NCBI GenBank assembly: GCA_021740385.1
Contig: JAIOZY010000023.1
Coordinates: 1 to 62,703, forward strand
From: Prolixibacteraceae bacterium
GTDB taxonomy: Bacteria; Bacteroidota; Bacteroidia; Bacteroidales; Prolixibacteraceae
DNA: 62,703 nt
Reading direction: 5' to 3'
This document shows, in pieces, positions 44,901-52,855 of the stretch (within the stretch, counting starts at the first letter, position 1; each line of letters opens with the position of its first letter). The notes beneath the pieces are model-generated. The model did no database searches, was not told where the DNA came from, and saw only the letters and a list, made by a program, of their open reading frames with translations. A program made the translations under genes and the position numbers.

Positions 44901-46458
44901 CGATATTTATTCCATCGAGGACCTGGCACAATTAATCTATGATTTAAAATGCACGAATCCCAAGGCAAAAGTGTCGGTTAAGCTGGTTGCCGAAGCCGGT
45001 GTTGGAACCATTGCTGCCGGTGTGGCCAAGGCTTTTTCCGATATTATCATTATTGCCGGTTACGATGGCGGGACCGGCGCCTCACCGGCCAGCTCGATTA
45101 AACATGCCGGTGTGCCGCCCGAACTGGGCATAGCCGAAACCCAGCAAACACTCGTGATGAACGACCTTCGCCGGAGGGTGAAACTACAGTCGGATGGTCA
45201 GTTGAAAACCGGCCTCGATGTTGTGAAAATGGCCTGCCTGGGTGCCGAAGAGTTTGGCTTCAGCACATCGGCACTTATTGTGCTGGGCTGTGTAATGATG
45301 CGCAAATGCCACCTCAATACATGCCCCATGGGCATTGCAACCCAAAGCGAAGTGTTGCGTAAACGCTTTATTGGCAGGTCGGAATACGTTATTAATTATT
45401 TCAAATTCATTGCCGAAGAAATTCGTGAATACCTGGCAGCAATGGGTTTCAGAAGTTTCGATGAAATTGTTGGGCGCCCCGATTTGCTTGAATCTGACCC
45501 TGAAGTGGAAAACTGGAAATCGGCAAAAATCGATTTTGGCAAAATTTTGTATAAACCCAAAGAAGCCGGGATTTATGCCATTCGCAATACGCATTCCAAC
45601 ACGCTCGACCTTGAAGACCACATCGACAGGGTGTTGATCCGCGAGGCCAATGCAGCCATAAAAGGCAAGCAACGCGTATGGATTGAAAAGGATATTACCA
45701 ATTTGCAACGTTCGGTGGGATCCATGCTGTCGGGTGAAATTTCAAAGCGTTATGGTGAAGAGGGTTTGCCCAATGATGCCATCAATTGCATATTCCACGG
45801 ATCGGCAGGGCAAAGTTTTGGTGCTTTCCTTGCGCGGGGCGTTTCACTAAGGTTGCAGGGCGATGCCAACGACTATTTGGGAAAAGGGCTTTCAGGAGGA
45901 AGTATTGTGGTTGTGCCACGCTCAAAATCAACGTTTGTTCCAGAACAAAATATTATTGTAGGAAATACAACACTTTACGGTGCAACAGGCGGAAAAGTTT
46001 TTATCAGGGGTGTTGTTGGCGAACGCTTTGCTGTTCGTAACTCGGGGGCAAATGCTGTTGTAGAAGGCACCGGCGACCATTGTTGTGAGTACATGACCGG
46101 GGGGCGCGTGGTGGTACTCGGTAAAACCGGACGAAATTTTGCAGCCGGCATGAGTGGCGGAATCGCATACGTGCTCGATATTGACGGCGATTTTGATTAC
46201 TACTGCAACAAAGGGTTGGTAGAGCTTGAAAAGGTTGAAGACCGTGCCGATGTGGTTGAATTACAGGGTATGATAAGCGAGCACCTTACCCAAACGCGTA
46301 GCAAACTGGCAGCAAAAATACTCACGAACTGGGATGAATACCTGCCGCGTTTTGTAAAAGTAATTCCGTTTGAATACAAGAAAATTCTTGAAGAAGAAAA
46401 ACTGCGTAAAATTGAACGTGAACTCGAAAAGTCGGTAGACGATCGCAGGCACGAATAA
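41938..46458 (+). CDS. gltB: glutamate synthase large (alpha) subunit
   Basis: The 1,506-aa product makes glutamate from 2-oxoglutarate and glutamine. The class II amidotransferase domain starts at Cys21 (EHDSCGIGFVA) after a 20-residue propeptide. HRGALGADAKTGDGAG is a conserved binding block. The FMN domain (about 850-1200) includes SYGSISKEAHEALA and GGRSNTGEGGEDPARF. The [3Fe-4S] cysteines are in CVMMRKCHLNTCPMG, and the C-terminal beta-helix (GxxxG-rich) ends the protein. Full-length. gltD follows after 113 bp. Confidence 0.97.
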   Translation: MQRGLPNAQGLYSPLSEHDSCGIGFVAHIKGQKSHEIIQRGLEVLINMDHRGALGADAKTGDGAGIQIQVPHEFNLRLGINLPEPGQYGTGLLFLPKNKKEADLCISTFKTICSNEELDLFHVREVPVDSKAPGEIALRAEPRVVQVFIKSLVKREQEALELKLYVVRKLAENEIRNSKLRYKNAFYFPSLSTKTMIYKGMLTPGQVPEYYHDLQDPAMKSAIALVHSRFSTNTFPTWDLAQPFRIIAHNGEINTIRGNRLWMHARESLLKSEVFGDDLKKVLPIIEPGKSDSASFDNVLEFLFMAGRPMHHALCMMIPESFNDKNPIPDSLKAFYEYHSTIMEPWDGPASIVFSDGRYIGGTLDRNGLRPSRFVVTDDDMIVMGSEVGVQVFPPEKIKEKGRLRPGKILLVDTKLGIIIPDQEVKKELTQRNPYQNWLRDNRLLLEDIEVQQRVPSGMGDEFNTYLKEFGYSKEDIRLIIKGMAEKGMEPTSSMGNDTPLAAFSEKPQRFFNYFKQHFAQVTNPPIDPIREELVMSLTNYIGSVNKNILEESHEHCKMIKFRHPIITNTDLGKIKDIKDDYFSHATIPMVFPAKEGEKGFRKALDGILLQAEKAIDDQKNFIILSDRYINKDMAALPSLLVTAAVHHHLIQVKKRMQVGIIVETAEAREVMHFALLHGYGASIVNPYLAFAALNSLVKTGQLEMSYSEARKNYIKAIEKGLLKIFSKMGISTLRSYHGAQIFEALGVSPALIDKYFKGTISQIGGVGLKELASEALMFHEKAYNGEQSGFLLKTDGIYHYRRDGERHAWNPETIGLLQWSTRTNDYAKFKEFSALSDKQNKTHFVRGFLRIKENLKPIDISEVEPAENIMKRFVTGAMSYGSISKEAHEALAVAMNTIGGRSNTGEGGEDPARFGTIKNSKIKQIASGRFGVTNNYLTNAREIQIKIAQGAKPGEGGQLPGFKVNQIIAKTRNSTPGITLISPPPHHDIYSIEDLAQLIYDLKCTNPKAKVSVKLVAEAGVGTIAAGVAKAFSDIIIIAGYDGGTGASPASSIKHAGVPPELGIAETQQTLVMNDLRRRVKLQSDGQLKTGLDVVKMACLGAEEFGFSTSALIVLGCVMMRKCHLNTCPMGIATQSEVLRKRFIGRSEYVINYFKFIAEEIREYLAAMGFRSFDEIVGRPDLLESDPEVENWKSAKIDFGKILYKPKEAGIYAIRNTHSNTLDLEDHIDRVLIREANAAIKGKQRVWIEKDITNLQRSVGSMLSGEISKRYGEEGLPNDAINCIFHGSAGQSFGAFLARGVSLRLQGDANDYLGKGLSGGSIVVVPRSKSTFVPEQNIIVGNTTLYGATGGKVFIRGVVGERFAVRNSGANAVVEGTGDHCCEYMTGGRVVVLGKTGRNFAAGMSGGIAYVLDIDGDFDYYCNKGLVELEKVEDRADVVELQGMISEHLTQTRSKLAAKILTNWDEYLPRFVKVIPFEYKKILEEEKLRKIERELEKSVDDRRHE

Positions 46459-46476
46459 GTAAAATCCCAAAAAATG

Positions 46477-46562
46477 AAATTCCAAATCCCAAAAAATTAA
46501 GTAAAGCGATTTGGTATTTGGAATTTGGAGTTTAGTATTTGGCATTTAAAAATTTGGAATTT
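46477..46562. repeat. inverted repeat between gltB and gltD
   Basis: AAATTCCAAAT (46477-46487) is the perfect reverse complement of ATTTGGAATTT at 46516-46526 and again at 46552-46562. The 86-bp stretch is made almost wholly of TTTGG/CCAAA variants and could fold into alternative stem-loops in the gltB-gltD transcript. A spurious start codon at 46539 lies inside it. Confidence 0.7.
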
Positions 46563-46571
46563 ATACATATT

Positions 46572-47999
46572 ATGGGGAAGCCAACAGGTTTTATAGAAAT
46601 TAGCCGTAAGGAAAGCGGTTACCGCTCTTTACAGGAGCGTATCGGGGATTTTGGGGAAGTGGAACAAACACTGAACGAAGAGGATCGCAAAGCGCAGGCT
46701 TCGCGGTGTATGGATTGCGGTGTGCCCTTTTGCCATTGGGCCTGCACTGTGAGCAGTAAAATTCCTGAATGGCAGGATGCCCTTTATAGGGGCGATTATA
46801 AAGAAGCCTACGAGGTGCTGATTTCGACAAACAGTTTTCCGGAATTTACGGGCAGGGTTTGTCCGGCACTTTGTGAGAAATCGTGTGTGCTCAATATTCA
46901 TAACGAGCCGGTTACAATACGTGAAAACGAATGTGCCATTATTGAAAAAGCTTTCGACCTGGGGCTTGTTGTGCCCCGTGTTCCATCGAAACGAACGGGC
47001 AAAAAAGTGGTCGTGGTAGGTTCCGGACCGGCAGGCTTGTCGGCAGCCGATTTGCTAAACCAATACGGGCACGAGGTTACTGTTTATGAAGCCGATGATG
47101 CCATTGGTGGCTTGCTGCGTTACGGCATCCCCGATTTTAAACTCAACAAAGGGATTATCGACCGGCGTCAAAAAGTAATGGAAGCCGAAGGGATAAATTT
47201 TGTTGTAAATGCAAAGGTTGGCAAGAAAATCCCGAAAGAAGATTTGTTGAAACAATTCGATGCCGTTTGTCTCGCTGTTGGCGCCATGAAACCCCGCGAC
47301 CTCCAGGTAGAAGGACGTGATGCTGAAGGCATCCATTTCGCCATGGATTTTTTAAAGCAGCAAAACAAGGAAGTACGTGGGAAAAAGATGAATGGAAAAA
47401 AACGCATAGTGGCAACCGGTAAAAATGTGCTGGTTATTGGCGGCGGCGACACCGGTTCCGACTGCGTGGGTACTTCGGTACGGCAAAAAGCAGCCAGCGT
47501 TACGCAGATAGAAATTATGCCAAAACCGCCAAAAGAGCGCCTTGGGAATAATCCGTGGCCCTACTGGCCTAATGTTTTGCGCACATCGAGCTCGCACCAG
47601 GAAGGGTGTGAACGGCGTTGGAGTTTAGCAACGAAAAAGATTTTGAGCGAAAACGGCAAAGTAACCGGGGCCGAGGTCGTGAAAGTCGATTGGTTGAAAG
47701 ATGAAAAAGGCCGTTGGCAGATGAAAGAAATTCCGGGAACCAACGAAGTGATTAATGCTGAACTGATTTTGTTGTCGATGGGGTTTGTTCATGCCGAACA
47801 CAACGGGCTTTTAAACGACCTTGCAATGGAATTCGACCAGCGGGGAAATATCCAGGCCAACAAGATAACCGGAGAAACTTCGGTGGCTAAAGTATTTGCC
47901 TGTGGCGATGCAAAAAATGGGGCCAGCCTGGTTGTTCATGCCATTGCCAGCGGGCGCGAGGTTGCCGAAAATATGCACGCTTTTCTTGCCGGAAAATAA
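46572..47999 (+). CDS. gltD: glutamate synthase small (beta) subunit
   Basis: The 475-aa product passes electrons from NAD(P)H to the GltB subunit. The N-terminal cysteines for [4Fe-4S] clusters (CMDCGVPFC; CPALCEKSC), the FAD site (VVVVGSGPAGLSAA) and the NAD(P)H site (VLVIGGGDTGSDCVG) are present, and the terminal FAD motif reads VFACGDAKNGASLVVHAI. The longer frame beginning at 46539 adds 11 residues from the upstream repeat, so the ATG at 46572 (MGKPTGF...) is chosen. It forms an operon with gltB. Confidence 0.96.
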   Translation: MGKPTGFIEISRKESGYRSLQERIGDFGEVEQTLNEEDRKAQASRCMDCGVPFCHWACTVSSKIPEWQDALYRGDYKEAYEVLISTNSFPEFTGRVCPALCEKSCVLNIHNEPVTIRENECAIIEKAFDLGLVVPRVPSKRTGKKVVVVGSGPAGLSAADLLNQYGHEVTVYEADDAIGGLLRYGIPDFKLNKGIIDRRQKVMEAEGINFVVNAKVGKKIPKEDLLKQFDAVCLAVGAMKPRDLQVEGRDAEGIHFAMDFLKQQNKEVRGKKMNGKKRIVATGKNVLVIGGGDTGSDCVGTSVRQKAASVTQIEIMPKPPKERLGNNPWPYWPNVLRTSSSHQEGCERRWSLATKKILSENGKVTGAEVVKVDWLKDEKGRWQMKEIPGTNEVINAELILLSMGFVHAEHNGLLNDLAMEFDQRGNIQANKITGETSVAKVFACGDAKNGASLVVHAIASGREVAENMHAFLAGK

Positions 48000-48287
48000 A
48001 TTGGTTAACCTCTGTCCGTTATTTTGCGAGCATAATGTTTTTTGATGTCTGTTGTTTATGATTTGATGCTTTGCTGAAAACAGTAGAACGCGATGGAAAA
48101 CAGTTGAAAATTAACCCGGTATATTATTATGGATTGCTTGCTTTTAATTCAGTGAAAATCGATTTAACATAGATAAAAACAATTGTATTTTATTGTTTTC
48201 AATTGAGTTCAATTGTTTTCAATCAAAAAAGATATAATTTCTGACATTAAGTGTGATATAGCCTATTCCAGTATCATTTACTTATTT
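48000..48287. other. AT-rich spacer with short direct repeats
   Basis: A convergent 288-bp gap between gltD and the acyltransferase gene. It holds two copies of ATTGTTTTCAAT (48192-48203 and 48212-48223) spaced 20 bp apart. No gene or clear terminator is seen. Confidence 0.5.
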
Positions 48288-49028
48288 TCATTCAATATCA
48301 CCGAGCATTTTGTTAATTGATTCATGGCATTTCTTTTTCAAAGTTGAAAAACCGGCCTCTTTCAGGGGTTGGTCAAACCTAATATGCACCGTTGAAAAAG
48401 GCTTCCACATTTGCCGGAAAAAGTGGGGGATAAAGGTGTCGTTACCCACCCACGCGTGTTTTCTGTCGTTGTAAGCAATGGCACATGGAATTACGGGTAT
48501 GCCCAGTTCGGCGGCAATTTTAAAGCTTCCGTTTTTGAACGCTATTGTGCCGGGCCCTTCCGAGGTTGTTCCTTCAGGGAAAATACTGATAGAAATTCCA
48601 TTCTCGACCGATTGCTGAATTTTTTTTAGCGTACCCAACTGGCTTCTCAAATCATCGCGGTTAACCATAATGGCCTTTACCGATTTAAAAGCTAAACCTA
48701 AAACCGGCCACTTCAGCAATTCGGCTTTAGCAACAAAAGCCGATCGCGAATAAGCAGCAACCAGAAAAATATCGATATAACTGCGGTGGTTGGCCATGAA
48801 CATGTACGTTGGCAAAACCGGCATCTTATTTTTTTTAACAACGAAGCCCAGCAAAAACAGGCAGGTTTTTCCCCAAAGTCTTTGTGAGCGAAATTTATAA
48901 GGGATTTTGCCCGAGCATATCCAATTTTCGGCTATGCTAAGCAGCATAAAAATGATTGTTGAAAGCATCAGTAAAATGAACCGTAAAAGGGTTAACGATG
49001 AAAGCAGTATCGGACCAAATATTTTCAT
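48288..49028 (-). CDS. plsC: 1-acyl-sn-glycerol-3-phosphate acyltransferase (PlsC family)
   Basis: The 246-aa product has an N-terminal membrane helix (about 7-32) and the PlsC motifs: HRSYID (H81 to D86, the HX4D catalytic pair), VNRDD and IFPEGTTSEG (substrate-binding motif). It would acylate lysophosphatidic acid at position 2 in phospholipid synthesis. The long N-terminal hydrophobic region and length of about 245 residues are normal. It is a single minus-strand gene; a paralogue acting on ornithine lipid or another lyso-lipid is possible. Confidence 0.88.
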   Translation of the reverse strand: MKIFGPILLSSLTLLRFILLMLSTIIFMLLSIAENWICSGKIPYKFRSQRLWGKTCLFLLGFVVKKNKMPVLPTYMFMANHRSYIDIFLVAAYSRSAFVAKAELLKWPVLGLAFKSVKAIMVNRDDLRSQLGTLKKIQQSVENGISISIFPEGTTSEGPGTIAFKNGSFKIAAELGIPVIPCAIAYNDRKHAWVGNDTFIPHFFRQMWKPFSTVHIRFDQPLKEAGFSTLKKKCHESINKMLGDIE

Positions 49029-49138
49029 TGTTTTATAGGTTCGGAATCAAGGTTAAAATTACAAAAAATACGAATAGTATTAAAGTTCCTTTTTGATAAT
49101 CAGTTTGTAGCAAAAAATACTTAGATATTGTTAATGTC

Positions 49139-50269
49139 TTAAGCCGATAAATCAGATAAGAGTACTTTCATAAGTGGTTCAATATTGTAAGTGTTTGAAT
49201 AGGATTTCTCCAATAGTTTTTTCCTGTTGGTTGTCTCTTCTTCAGAAAAATTTTGTGTAATAAGTTCCCTGATCTGCTCTTTTAAATCATCGGCATTTTT
49301 ACCAATACGGCACAATTCATCCAATGCTGTACCTTCCGCCATTTGTGGTGTAACGAGGCAAAAGCGCCCGTTGTACAATGCGTTCAGCAGTTTTAACTTG
49401 AACCCCGTTGGTTGAAATGTTGGAAGGAGGTTAATGTGGGCGTTGGTAATCAGTTCTTCCATTTTTGCAAACGGGGGATTTGCTTCAACCAATACATTCG
49501 ATTGTTTTTGTGAAGCATTAAAAATTTTAGCGGTTGGGTTTTTTCCTGCCAAAATAAACGGGAAATCAATATCAGGGGTAATTTTGTCAAGAATAAAAAG
49601 TGCTGCTTCTTCGTTTTCCGAAGTGCTCAGGTCGGCATGGTAAAGAATATAATTCCCTTTTCCTGTTTTGCATTTTATTTCATCATTTGGGTGGCCGGGT
49701 AAAAGCAAAAAAGTTTTTCCGTATTTTTCCTGAAAATATTTTTTATCGCTATCCGAAATGGCTGCAATGTGGCTGGCATGTTCCAATGTTTTTTCAAACC
49801 GTTTCAGTTTTAAAGCTTCGAAATGGTAATATGTTTTTTTTAAAATGGAATTGGCTTTTTTAGCCAGACCTTTATAATAAAGGTGTTCAATGTTGTGTGC
49901 CCGCACAATTTTTAACCGGTTTACAAGCTTTGGATGGTTGAGAAAACCGCAGGTGTGCAATCCTTCAAAAAGAATAGGGTAGTTGTTTTTGAGCAGGTTT
50001 TTGAGCAACGCTTTCGATGCGCGTGTGTTCACAATAAACGGCTTTGCCGAAAAGTGATAAAAGAGTGAACGGGGCCTGGGGTAATAAGTTACTTCCTCGC
50101 AAAGCTTGTCCAGTTCGGACGATTTTTTCCTGCCGTAAGTAAAACAGTGCAGGTGAATTTTAATGCCGGCTTTGGCGAGTGCTTTCAATCTGTAAAACAC
50201 ATCGATTACCCCGCCGTAATCGGCCGGCCAGGGCACGTTAAACGATACAATGTTGAGGTGTTTATCCAT
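49139..50269 (-). CDS. family 4-like glycosyltransferase
   Basis: The 376-aa product has the GT-B fold of GT4-type transferases. It has an N-terminal domain with FNVPWPADYGG and VDVFYRLKALAKAG-like segments, an internal NIEHLYYKGLA and a SDSDKKYF hinge. The C-terminal nucleotide-sugar domain contains FILAGKNP and INLLPTFQPTGFKLKLLNAL. The EX7E-like pair is not clear, as GFKLKLLNAL replaces the usual G.G.KLLE. The longest frame uses a TTG at 50290; the ATG at 50269 (MDKHLN...) is preferred because it is the usual N-terminus. Donor and acceptor are unknown. Confidence 0.75.
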   Translation of the reverse strand: MDKHLNIVSFNVPWPADYGGVIDVFYRLKALAKAGIKIHLHCFTYGRKKSSELDKLCEEVTYYPRPRSLFYHFSAKPFIVNTRASKALLKNLLKNNYPILFEGLHTCGFLNHPKLVNRLKIVRAHNIEHLYYKGLAKKANSILKKTYYHFEALKLKRFEKTLEHASHIAAISDSDKKYFQEKYGKTFLLLPGHPNDEIKCKTGKGNYILYHADLSTSENEEAALFILDKITPDIDFPFILAGKNPTAKIFNASQKQSNVLVEANPPFAKMEELITNAHINLLPTFQPTGFKLKLLNALYNGRFCLVTPQMAEGTALDELCRIGKNADDLKEQIRELITQNFSEEETTNRKKLLEKSYSNTYNIEPLMKVLLSDLSA

Positions 50270-50336
50270 TGGGCATTTTACTTTTAGCAAGCTAAGATAT
50301 AATTTGTTTTCGATCGTGGATTAAAACTTGTTGTTA

Positions 50337-50368
50337 TTGCAACGGTAAAAAATAAAAAACTATTTTTG
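50337..50368 (+). promoter_or_regulatory. promoter of ychF (TTG N21 TATTTTTG)
   Basis: TTG at 50337-50339 and TATTTTTG at 50361-50368 fit the Bacteroidota -33/-7 promoter (TTG, 17-23 bp, TAnnTTTG) with a 21-bp spacer. Transcription would start near 50375, leaving a leader of about 20 nt before the ATG at 50394. Confidence 0.55.
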
Positions 50369-50393
50369 CAGCCACAACTAAAATTTGATTTTC

Positions 50394-51494
50394 ATGGCAT
50401 TAAAATGCGGCATCGTGGGTTTGCCAAACGTGGGCAAATCAACCCTTTTCAACTGTTTATCGAGCGCCAAAGCACAGTCGGCCAATTTTCCGTTTTGCAC
50501 CATTGAACCCAATATGGGTGTAATAACCGTACCCGATGAACGGTTAATCAAATTATCCGAAATCGATAATCCGAAAAAGGTAGTGCCAACCACGGTTGAG
50601 ATTGTAGACATTGCCGGGCTGGTGAAAGGGGCCAGTAAGGGCGAAGGGCTGGGGAACCAGTTCCTGGCCAACATTCGCGAAACCGATGCCATTTTGCACG
50701 TGTTACGTTGTTTTGAAAACGATAACATTACTCACGTTGATGGCAGCATTGACCCTGTGCGCGACAAGGAGGTAATCGATACCGAATTGCAATTGAAAGA
50801 CCTGGAAACCATTGAAACCCGAATTGATAAAATTAGCAGGCAACTGAAAGATGCCACCAACAAGGAAGCCAAACGGACGTTTGAAGTGGCTGCAAAAATC
50901 AGGGAATCGTTGTTGCAGGGCATCTCGGTTCGTGCCATCGTTTTTGATAAAAATGAACGCGAAATTGTAAAATCGTTCTTCCTGCTTACCGACAAACCCA
51001 TTATGTATGTATGCAATGTTGATGAAGCCTCGGCAAAAACCGGGAATAAATATGTTGATGCATTGCGTGAAGCCGTGAAAAACGAGCAGGCCGAAATTCT
51101 GGTTATTGCCGCCGCAACCGAAGCCGACATTGCCGAGTTGGAAACCTACGAAGAAAAACAGCTTTTTTTAGAAGACCTGGGACTGGACGAACCCGGGGTG
51201 AACAAACTGATACATGCAGCTTACCGGCTTCTCAACCTGCAAACCTTTTTTACTACCGGTTCCGACGAGAGCCGTGCCTGGACTTTTACTATTGGCACAA
51301 AAGCGCCACAGGCAGCCGGAATTATACATACCGATTTTGAAAAAGGCTTTATCCGTGCCGAGGTCATCAAATACACCGATTATGTGACCCTTGGCTCCGA
51401 AGCCGCCTGCCGTGAAGCCGGAAAAATAGCCATCGAAGGCAAAGAATACGTGGTGCAGGACGGCGACATTATGCACTTTCGGTTTAATGTGTAA
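50394..51494 (+). CDS. ychF: redox-regulated ATPase YchF (Obg family)
   Basis: The 366-aa product has the P loop GLPNVGKST at its start, switch II DIAGLVKGAS and the altered fourth G motif NVDE. That motif makes YchF/OLA1 prefer ATP over GTP. A coiled-coil insertion (about 120-200) and a C-terminal TGS domain (TFFTTGSDESRAWTF onward) complete the family layout. It binds ribosomes and is universally conserved. The ATG at 50394 is chosen over the TTG at 50385. A good promoter lies 26 bp upstream. Confidence 0.96.
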   Translation: MALKCGIVGLPNVGKSTLFNCLSSAKAQSANFPFCTIEPNMGVITVPDERLIKLSEIDNPKKVVPTTVEIVDIAGLVKGASKGEGLGNQFLANIRETDAILHVLRCFENDNITHVDGSIDPVRDKEVIDTELQLKDLETIETRIDKISRQLKDATNKEAKRTFEVAAKIRESLLQGISVRAIVFDKNEREIVKSFFLLTDKPIMYVCNVDEASAKTGNKYVDALREAVKNEQAEILVIAAATEADIAELETYEEKQLFLEDLGLDEPGVNKLIHAAYRLLNLQTFFTTGSDESRAWTFTIGTKAPQAAGIIHTDFEKGFIRAEVIKYTDYVTLGSEAACREAGKIAIEGKEYVVQDGDIMHFRFNV

Positions 51495-51615
51495 AAAATT
51501 ACTTGAAACAGAGTTGTTTAGCCAATAATAGAAAATCCCTGATAAGTTTGAATTTAATACGTTTTAACGTAATTTGTACTTTTATAAAGTAATTGGATAA
51601 TATCAAAAGTGGGAG

Positions 51616-52647
51616 ATGAAAACTTTTAAACATCTCATATTGATTATAATTGCCTTTCTATTTGTTGATTGTGAAGAATCCTATTTTGATTTTACACAAT
51701 CCGATTCCAAAATTTTATTTCTTTCCAAGCGTACAGAAAATAGTGCTGATTGGAGTTTGATGATAATGAACAGCGACGGTACTGATCAAAAAGAAATAAC
51801 AAATCTTGATGTCAGATATGGAAAGCCGGTTTTATCAAATTCTGGCAAATCAATTCTTTTTCTTCATAATGATTCATTGTATAATTATGAATTGTATTCT
51901 GTCGATATTGACGGTTCAAACTTAATGTTGATTGACAAATCAGATGATAGTTTTGGGTTAGCTTGTTGGTCGAATGACGATAGCAAAATAGTATATTCAA
52001 AAAAAGATATTATTAAGTATGATGTTCTTTCAGGCAAAAAGGAAGTATTAACTTCAGAAGGTTCAAATAAATATCCAGTGTGCTCAAGCGATAACATAGT
52101 TTTTTATACGCATAATGGTTCTTCAGAAAATAATGGTATTTATAAAATGGACTTTGACGGTTCGAATAAGAAATTTTTGATTAAAAATGCATTTTACCCT
52201 TCACTTTCACCCAACGAGAAGAAAATCTTGTATTTGTCAGAAATTGAAAATGGTAGCTCTCAAATTTTCGTTGCAAATTCTGATGGTTCTGATCAAAAGC
52301 AATTAACATCTTCATATTCATCATGGACAACATGGACCCCGGCGGGGAATCATGAGCCATCATGGTCACCTGACGGAAAAAAAATTGTATATGTTTCGTA
52401 TGAAGATGATTTACCAGAAATAAAAATAATGAATTGCGATGGAACAAATAAGTTGAGGCTTACTGACACAGAAAAAAGGAATGAGCATCCTACAATAACA
52501 AAAAATGGCAGGTTCATTTTATTTGCATCGAACAGAAATATGGATTGGAAACAGGAAATTTATATAATGGATATTAACGGAGAAAACCAGAACCCTTTAA
52601 CCAATTATAAAGGGGATGACATTTTTCCTGTTGAAGTGGTGCAATAA
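51616..52647 (+). CDS. TolB-like beta-propeller protein (PD40 repeats)
   Basis: The 343-aa product has an N-terminal hydrophobic stretch ending in FVDC (Cys19). It may be a lipoprotein, though Asp before the Cys is unusual. The rest is about seven WD40-like PD40 blades with recurring DGS/DGT and WSPDGKKIVYVS, PSLSPNEKKILYLS and NGRFILFASNRN. This is the fold of the TolB propeller and of DPP4-type receptors, but no catalytic domain follows. The gene is visibly richer in A+T than its neighbours and starts after an AT-rich 120-bp gap. It may be a horizontally acquired cargo gene; its function is unknown. Confidence 0.75.
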   Translation: MKTFKHLILIIIAFLFVDCEESYFDFTQSDSKILFLSKRTENSADWSLMIMNSDGTDQKEITNLDVRYGKPVLSNSGKSILFLHNDSLYNYELYSVDIDGSNLMLIDKSDDSFGLACWSNDDSKIVYSKKDIIKYDVLSGKKEVLTSEGSNKYPVCSSDNIVFYTHNGSSENNGIYKMDFDGSNKKFLIKNAFYPSLSPNEKKILYLSEIENGSSQIFVANSDGSDQKQLTSSYSSWTTWTPAGNHEPSWSPDGKKIVYVSYEDDLPEIKIMNCDGTNKLRLTDTEKRNEHPTITKNGRFILFASNRNMDWKQEIYIMDINGENQNPLTNYKGDDIFPVEVVQ

Positions 52648-52776
52648 AAAGAAGTCAAACAAATTCGTGTATCAGGGTTTAAAGACCATAATCAATAAGA
52701 GTAAAGTAGTACAAGGAAACTTTTTCTTATTGCAGGCAGCTATGAGAAGTTGTATATATTCATTGAATGAAAAAAC

Positions 52777-52804
52777 CAGCCCCCCGAATTTCTCCGAAGG
52801 GCTG
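52777..52804. terminator. bidirectional hairpin terminator
   Basis: CAGCCC (52777-52782) pairs with GGGCTG (52799-52804) between two convergent genes. On the plus strand it is followed by TTGTTTT, and on the minus strand by a GGTTTTTT stretch. It can therefore end both the propeller gene (51616-52647) and the GH3 gene read from the right. Confidence 0.65.
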
Positions 52805-52855
52805 TTGTTTTATCTGTGATAATCCGCAAAATCCGTGTTATCAGCGTTCGACACT

